From positions 1-48,011 of the forward strand of contig CAMYNL010000005.1 of the NCBI GenBank assembly GCA_947259705.1: a DNA stretch of 48,011 bases, in the 5' to 3' direction. The stretch comes from an uncultured Gammaproteobacteria bacterium (GTDB taxonomy: Bacteria > Pseudomonadota > Gammaproteobacteria > Arenicellales > JAANXG01). The position numbers and the translations under genes are program-made. Positions 42,293 to 48,011 of this stretch are shown here, in pieces. Every line of letters starts with the position of its first letter. The first letter of the stretch is position 1. Below the pieces are notes generated by a model. The model did no database searches. It was given only the letters and a program-made list of their open reading frames with translations, and was not told the origin of the DNA.

Positions 42293-42718
42293 ATGGCGAA
42301 ACAGACATCGGTTGAATTGACCCGCATATTGGAAGCTCCTCGCGAGCGGGTTTTCTCACTGTGGACAGACCCGGAAGAGCTCAAAAAATGGTTTGCGCCG
42401 GGCGAGATGACAGTGCCCTTGGCCGAAGTCGACCTGCGTCCTGGTGGCCAATACCAAATCGTTATGCAGAATAGGGAAGGCGATATCTACTCGCCGAGCG
42501 GTACCTATGAAGAAATCGTGCCCAATGAAAAGCTCGTTTTCAGTTGGCAATGGGCGGACTCGGACGTCGTCACCCGAGTGACCGTCGTACTGCGTTCACT
42601 GGCGCCGCACAAATCCGAATTGACCGTCATCCACGAGGGATTCCCACAAGCCGAGATGCGCGACAAACACAGCGAAGGCTGGAGCAGTTGCCTGATGAAC
42701 CTCGAGGCGGCTGTTTGA
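42293..42718 (+). CDS. SRPBCC/AHSA1-family protein
   Basis: 141 residues from ATG 42293 (GAGGTG seven bases before). The START-like fold begins SVELTRILEAPRERVFSLWT and continues with WFAPGEMTVPLAEVDLRPGG and SWQWADSDVVTRVTVVLRSL. AHSA1 proteins bind hydrophobic ligands or act as Hsp90 co-chaperone-like proteins; bacterial ones are usually of unknown ligand and pair with an ArsR regulator, which is broken here. Regulation by that partner is therefore probably lost. Confidence 0.9.
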   Translation: MAKQTSVELTRILEAPRERVFSLWTDPEELKKWFAPGEMTVPLAEVDLRPGGQYQIVMQNREGDIYSPSGTYEEIVPNEKLVFSWQWADSDVVTRVTVVLRSLAPHKSELTVIHEGFPQAEMRDKHSEGWSSCLMNLEAAV

Positions 42719-43201
42719 TACTCGCGTAAGCTTTCCCTGGAGAATTGCCTGGTTCCTGACATCACACCTGCCTCGTCGCCGTCCTCCCTCGACTAGGCCC
42801 GTTCCCACGAGCAGCACGGTGGTCGTACTAGTCCTCTTTTCATCGTGTCGTTCACAAGCGGTAACTGCGCGCAGTGTCGTCAAAAAGTGCTTGACTTACT
42901 AAGTCCTGATTAGCTGGTTTGCGACCTTAAATTCGACGACAACTGCCAAACCGAGTGTCTCAGCGCCGTACGCGGGCAGCAGCCCGCGCCCCCGACCGTA
43001 GTCATTCAAGAGACACCAAGGGATCAGCAGTTAAGGGGTGCCTTTAGACGCAGCTCGCACTTGCCGATCGATAATGCCAGGCAAGGAATGTACCGGCACC
43101 ACGGCGCCGGCATCCGGCGATGGTGGGGCCGGCCGACATCCAGAAATGGCGCGAAGATCCGATAAGCTTGCTCGCTGCAGCCGATCAGCAAATCTTCTGC
43201 A
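42719..43201. other. 480-base stretch, nothing recognised
   Basis: No credible coding region, RNA or repeat was seen between the AHSA1 gene and the broken isomerase-like gene. It lies within a zone of decayed genes, so it may contain remnants too eroded to name. Confidence 0.4.
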
Positions 43202-43593
43202 TCAGTTGCCGGACTTCAGGGACTTGAGGATTTTTCGCTCCATTTCCACCCTACCCTCCAGGCTCTGCAATGGCGTCACCGTCCATGAAAACACGCCCCA
43301 TGCGGACATGTCGCGCAGCATACGGTCTATCTCGTCGTGGGTGTGTCCGCCTCGACGAACAGATAGAGCGTGCGCGAGCCGGCCGGTAAGCCGCCGGCTA
43401 TGATCTACTTTTTCGCCTTCAGTTCCATGAGCATATCAAAAGTCGGTAGGATGCCTTTCTCGAGCACCTCGGCCACTTCTTCTGGCGCCGCGAAACCCGG
43501 CCCCTCGCTCGTCGTGACCAGGAACATGTCAGCGGATGCGGGGCCTGAGAGGCAACCACTCAACAGCAGGAAAAACAACAGTCGAATTCTCAT
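43202..43593 (-). pseudogene. Exported muconolactone isomerase-like (YciI/MIase fold) protein, broken
   Basis: The N-terminus MRIRLLFFLLLSGCLSGPAS has a signal peptide or lipobox. FAAPEEVAEVLEKGILPTFD and MLMELKAKK follow, then TAG at 43405-43407. After the stop the same frame continues IIAGGLPAGSRTLYLFVEAD; then a shift leads to HDEIDRMLRDMSAWGVFSWT, then VTPLQSLEGR, ending at TGA 43202. The whole matches ~90-residue muconolactone delta-isomerase-like proteins. Two independent lesions (a nonsense codon and a frameshift) argue for a dead gene. Confidence 0.75.
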
Positions 43594-43772
43594 GGTAAAT
43601 TTCCTTTGACGGCGTTATAGCTTGACTCCATGAGTATAGAAAGTCGAAAGAATAGGCACTTGTCGACCGAATTGTCGATCCTGGAACGTCGGCCATGACC
43701 CGACCTTCGGCACGTGGGAAAACTTGCGTTTTTAAGGTCCGCTTTCCCGAGATGTCCTTGCTACCGTACCGT

Positions 43773-43961
43773 GCCAGCAAGCTGGATATAGGTCACCGCA
43801 TCGGTCTTCGCCCTTGTGCGGGTCGCTCCCATCTTATGGATAAGATGCGTCTTGATGGCCCGGTATACGATAACCAATATCGGGTCCATCACCTGCGGAT
43901 CGCTGGCGAACAGAAACCCCAATTGGAAGCGGACGCTCAGCACCCACTGGCACATCGGAAA
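43773..43961 (-). mobile_element. Fragment of an IS91-family transposase
   Basis: 63 residues on the minus strand read FPMCQWVLSVRFQLGFLFAS, DPQVMDPILVIVYRAIKTHL, IHKMGATRTRAKTDAVTYIQ, LAG. IS91-type Y2 transposases carry a QWVLS-PF-LRF-A block then a VYRAIxTHLIxKAG block and a GAVTLIQRFG end, so this is an internal piece. No ends were seen. It abuts the 3' end of the alcohol dehydrogenase gene at 43978. It cannot encode an active transposase. Confidence 0.72.
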
Positions 43962-43977
43962 CCGTGTCGCTCTGGTC

Positions 43978-44970
43978 CTATGGCCGTAAAACAATTTTCG
44001 GCGCAGCCGCGTTGCCTTCGTGGATCTCACGAAATGCCGCCGCGCCATCCGAGAGCAGGCGTGTCTCCACCCAGTCAAGTGCACCAAGTGCGCCGCTATG
44101 TAAGGCTTGAATGGCAGCACGCAGATCAATGGAACTATAGGTGTAGTTACCCAGGAAGGTGATCTCATCCAGAGTAATCCTGCGGGTGTCGAGTCCCGGC
44201 TCGTTATCCTGCAGGCCAACGTGCGAAATGACACCGCCAGATTTAACGAAACCGCACGATGCTGACCGCGTTCGACCACTACCCACCGCATCGATAACCA
44301 GATCGAAACTGTTTTCTTCAGGCAGGCCATCACCCAGGGGATCATAGACCTTGCAGCAACCCAGCTTAGCTGCCGTATGCCGTCTGAGCGGGTTGGTGTC
44401 GCCAAGGTAGACATCGATACAGCCTTTGCCTTTCAGCATCAACGCCGCAAAGGCACCGATTGAGCCGCCACCCAACACCAACGCTCGGCACTCAGAGAGT
44501 GGTCGGTGTAGTACTTTTTCCGCCAGATGGATCGCATGCAGTGAAGTCGCTGCTGGCTCAGCAAGACTGGCGATAACAGGATCCATCTTCTGGGGCATAT
44601 CGAGTAGATTGCGTTCAGGGATAGCGATGTATTGCGCAAAAGCACCGGCGAGGCGCATACCTATCAGTTCCCGTTCTGCACACAGGTTGGAACGACCCCC
44701 CTGACAATGGTCACAGGTCCCGCAGGTCATGAGCGGATTGAGCACCACACGCTTACCCTGTTGAGCGCCGTTCTGAACCACACCTACGGCCTCATGTCCG
44801 AGTATCAGCGGGGGAATTCGCCGCGCATCATGACCATGATAAGCATGCATATCAGAGCCGCAGATGCCGACTGCCTCTATCTTAACCAGTGCCTCACCGG
44901 GGCCTGGTACAGGATCCGGTTCGTCACGGTACTGCACCTCGAGGGTGTTTGTGTATACGAGAGCCTTCAT
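43978..44970 (-). CDS. Zinc-dependent alcohol dehydrogenase of the DHPS operon
   Basis: A 330-residue medium-chain dehydrogenase. Catalytic zinc ligands are in GICGSDMHAYHG and LGHEAVGVV, and structural zinc cysteines are in CGTCDHCQGGRSNLC. The nucleotide fold is LVLGGGSIGAFAALML. It follows HpsN and an SDR in one operon. In known dihydroxypropanesulfonate degraders, two 2-dehydrogenases (HpsO and HpsP) interconvert the S and R forms through sulfohydroxyacetone. Which of the two this is cannot be decided here. It is the last gene of the operon, next to an IS91 relic. Confidence 0.87.
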   Translation of the reverse strand: MKALVYTNTLEVQYRDEPDPVPGPGEALVKIEAVGICGSDMHAYHGHDARRIPPLILGHEAVGVVQNGAQQGKRVVLNPLMTCGTCDHCQGGRSNLCAERELIGMRLAGAFAQYIAIPERNLLDMPQKMDPVIASLAEPAATSLHAIHLAEKVLHRPLSECRALVLGGGSIGAFAALMLKGKGCIDVYLGDTNPLRRHTAAKLGCCKVYDPLGDGLPEENSFDLVIDAVGSGRTRSASCGFVKSGGVISHVGLQDNEPGLDTRRITLDEITFLGNYTYSSIDLRAAIQALHSGALGALDWVETRLLSDGAAAFREIHEGNAAAPKIVLRP

Positions 44971-44982
44971 ACTCTTTCTCGT

Positions 44983-45740
44983 CTATTTCGCGGTGAAGCC
45001 ACCGTCAAGAGGGATTACCTGACCGGTAAGGTAATCGGAGGCCGGTGAAGCCAGAAACACGGTCAATCCATCCACATCCGAAAGCTCTCCATTGCGTCCG
45101 ATAGCGGTTTGCGCAGCCAACTTATTGAGCAGATCCGGATCGTTATACACGGGTGCAGTCAACTCCGTCGGAAAAAAGCCAGGCGCTATCGCGTTACAGG
45201 TAATGCCATGTCGCGACCAGGCTTCCGCCATAGCGCGTGTCAACTGGGAGACGCCACCCTTGGACGCGCCATATGCCAGACCATTTGGAAAGGCGCGGCT
45301 TGATTGCAACGAGGCAATATTTATGATCCGGCCCCAGCTATTTTTTTCCATGGCCGGAATGAATTCGCGAGAGAGAAAAAAGGGCACTGCCAGGTTGAGA
45401 TTCAGTGTGGTATCCCAGCTCTCAAGCGTGATCTCTTCTGCGGGCTGGCGCAAATTCACCCCCGCAGCGTTGATCAATATATCGATCGAGCCAAATGGCA
45501 CCATGGCGCGCTCTGCGATATTCGGCAGCTGATCACGATCACTGAGATCGGCGGAAAGTGCTGCCGCTTTTGCCTCCACCGCCTCGATTTCAGCGACGGC
45601 CTCCTGCAGTTGCGCCGCGCGGCGACCGAGCAGTACCACGGCCGCACCCGCCTGCGCCAGCGCCAAAGCCTGACGGCGGCCGATGCCGGAGGTAGCGCCG
45701 GTCACCAAGGCAACCTTGCCCGTGAGGCTGAAATCTGCCA

Positions 45741-45741
<1 letters not shown>
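44983..45741 (-). CDS. Short-chain dehydrogenase/reductase of the DHPS operon
   Basis: 252 residues from ATG 45741 (a GTG at 45744 is possible). The NAD(P) loop is TGATSGIG, the catalytic set is Ser in NIASLQSS and Tyr-Lys in YGASK, and the C-terminus reads ASPASDYLTGQVIPLDGGFT. It overlaps the hpsN stop. With the zinc dehydrogenase downstream it would form the HpsO/HpsP racemising pair for DHPS. The substrate is inferred from neighbours. Confidence 0.9.
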
Positions 45742-47096
<1,355 letters not shown>

Positions 47097-48011
47097 TTAG
47101 TCCAAAGCCCAGAGCGAAAGCTCCGGTACAAAGGCGAGCAGCAGCACGACAAAAAGCATGGCAAGGACGTAGGGTACTGCTTTGCCTGCCACCTTAAGTA
47201 TGGGAGTCCCGGTCAACCCGGAAACCACGAACAGGTTCAAGCCGAGCGGCGGGGTGATGAAGCCAACCCCGAGGGATGTCACCATCATGATGCAGAAGTG
47301 GATCTCATTCATACCGATCTCCTGTGCCAGCGGCAGCAAGATCGGCGCAAGAATTACAATGTTCGGCGTTGTCTCCATAACGCAGCCTGCGACGATCAGG
47401 ATGAAGATCATCATCAAGATAATGACTGTTTCACTGTCAGTCATCGAGGTCATCGTGTGAGCAAACCCCTGCGGGACCTCGAGAGCAGCTAGGGTCTGCG
47501 CGAGAGGCAACGAGAATGCAATAATCGGTACAATCACCCCGTTTACCTTGGCCGAACTCGCCAACATCTTGGGAAAGTCGGCAAGCGTGATGGTACGCTG
47601 AAACAGGCCGATGATGATTGTCGTCACCACCGCCACCGCCGCAGCTTCTGTTGGGGTAAAGATACCGCTGTAGATTCCGCCGAGGATTATGAATGGCACG
47701 ATCAATGCGAAACGGCCGTCGTAAATGGCTTTCCGGATACGTCTGAACGAGAAACCCTGATCCGCATTCTCGTAACCCTTTATCCGGTTCATGATGATAT
47801 TGGTAACCATGATGGACAGCATGACCAGAATGCCTGGAATCGCTGCTGCGAGAAACAGGGTTGACGCGGATATCCCCAGGATCAGACCGATAATGATGTA
47901 GGCAATCGAAGGCGGTATCAGAATCCCGGTACACGCGCCGGAGGCGACCAGCGCGCAGGCATAGGGCTTTGGATAACCCTGCGCGACCAGGCGGTCGATG
48001 GTCATACGGCC
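47097..48011 (-). CDS. TRAP transporter large permease, DctM family (cut by window edge)
   Basis: The C-terminal ~300 residues of a TRAP-T large membrane subunit. It is extremely hydrophobic, with IPPSIAYIIIGLILGISAST, the family motif GIFTPTEAAAVAV, PNIVILAPILLPLAQEIGM and GVGFITPPLGLNLFVVSGLT. It imports an organic acid or sulfonate with sodium or proton symport. Beside hpsN it probably takes up DHPS, as HpsKLM does. The reading frame is open to the last base, so the gene begins outside the window. Confidence 0.93.
   Translation of the reverse strand, partial: GRMTIDRLVAQGYPKPYACALVASGACTGILIPPSIAYIIIGLILGISASTLFLAAAIPGILVMLSIMVTNIIMNRIKGYENADQGFSFRRIRKAIYDGRFALIVPFIILGGIYSGIFTPTEAAAVAVVTTIIIGLFQRTITLADFPKMLASSAKVNGVIVPIIAFSLPLAQTLAALEVPQGFAHTMTSMTDSETVIILMMIFILIVAGCVMETTPNIVILAPILLPLAQEIGMNEIHFCIMMVTSLGVGFITPPLGLNLFVVSGLTGTPILKVAGKAVPYVLAMLFVVLLLAFVPELSLWALD

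Overview
This window looks like a chromosomal segment of a gammaproteobacterium, probably a marine or sulfur-oxidising Chromatiales-like lineage. That is inferred from gene content: a GlrK/QseG/GlrR-type cluster, an uptake [NiFe] hydrogenase, an SHP/DHC/cytochrome b561 module, tungstate uptake and dihydroxypropanesulfonate (DHPS) breakdown. Base composition is uneven. The first ~5.7 kb and the last ~6 kb look less GC-rich than the middle, and both flanks carry broken genes. I saw no tRNA, rRNA or CRISPR array.

Layout. 1-5 kb (minus strand): start of ETF-ubiquinone oxidoreductase, an acyl-CoA dehydrogenase, etfA, etfB, a truncated PHA synthase joined to the last codons of lipoyl synthase, and a MaoC hydratase. 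6-9.2 kb: an outer-membrane barrel protein, a universal stress protein and a membrane-fused spermidine-synthase-like protein. 9.2-12.8 kb (minus): tungstate ABC transporter tupBCA with a ModE/PBP-type regulator and palindromic operator candidates. 12.8-19.5 kb: small proteins, palindromic repeats, a decayed REP-associated transposase, a DUF502 membrane protein, an unknown periplasmic protein and an AsmA-like protein.

19.8-29.8 kb is the most interesting part. A GlrK-like kinase, a QseG-like lipoprotein and a GlrR-like sigma-54 activator lie directly upstream of a hydrogenase operon. The intergenic region has a near-consensus sigma-54 promoter and three GTC-N10-GAC dyads that resemble GlrR sites. 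The operon runs hupH, small subunit, large subunit, hupE, a secreted protein with a CxxCH heme motif plus PKD, MopE-like and cadherin-like domains, then the maturation protease. The small subunit has no C-terminal membrane anchor and there is no hydrogenase cytochrome b gene in the operon. The secreted heme/PKD protein is therefore a candidate partner or electron acceptor, which is inference only.

30-33.9 kb (minus): cytochrome b561, SHP, DHC, a PepSY protein and a PhoP/PhoQ-like two-component pair. 34-41.7 kb: a helical unknown, two small heat-shock genes (one frameshifted) behind a sigma-32-like promoter, a second two-component system, and a divergent PspA/membrane/VWA operon. 41.9-44 kb is a decay zone: an ArsR pseudogene, an intact AHSA1 gene, a broken muconolactone-isomerase-like gene and an IS91-family fragment. 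44-48 kb (minus): a TRAP transporter permease, HpsN and two dehydrogenases, which form a sulfopropanediol (DHPS) catabolic operon that continues beyond the window.
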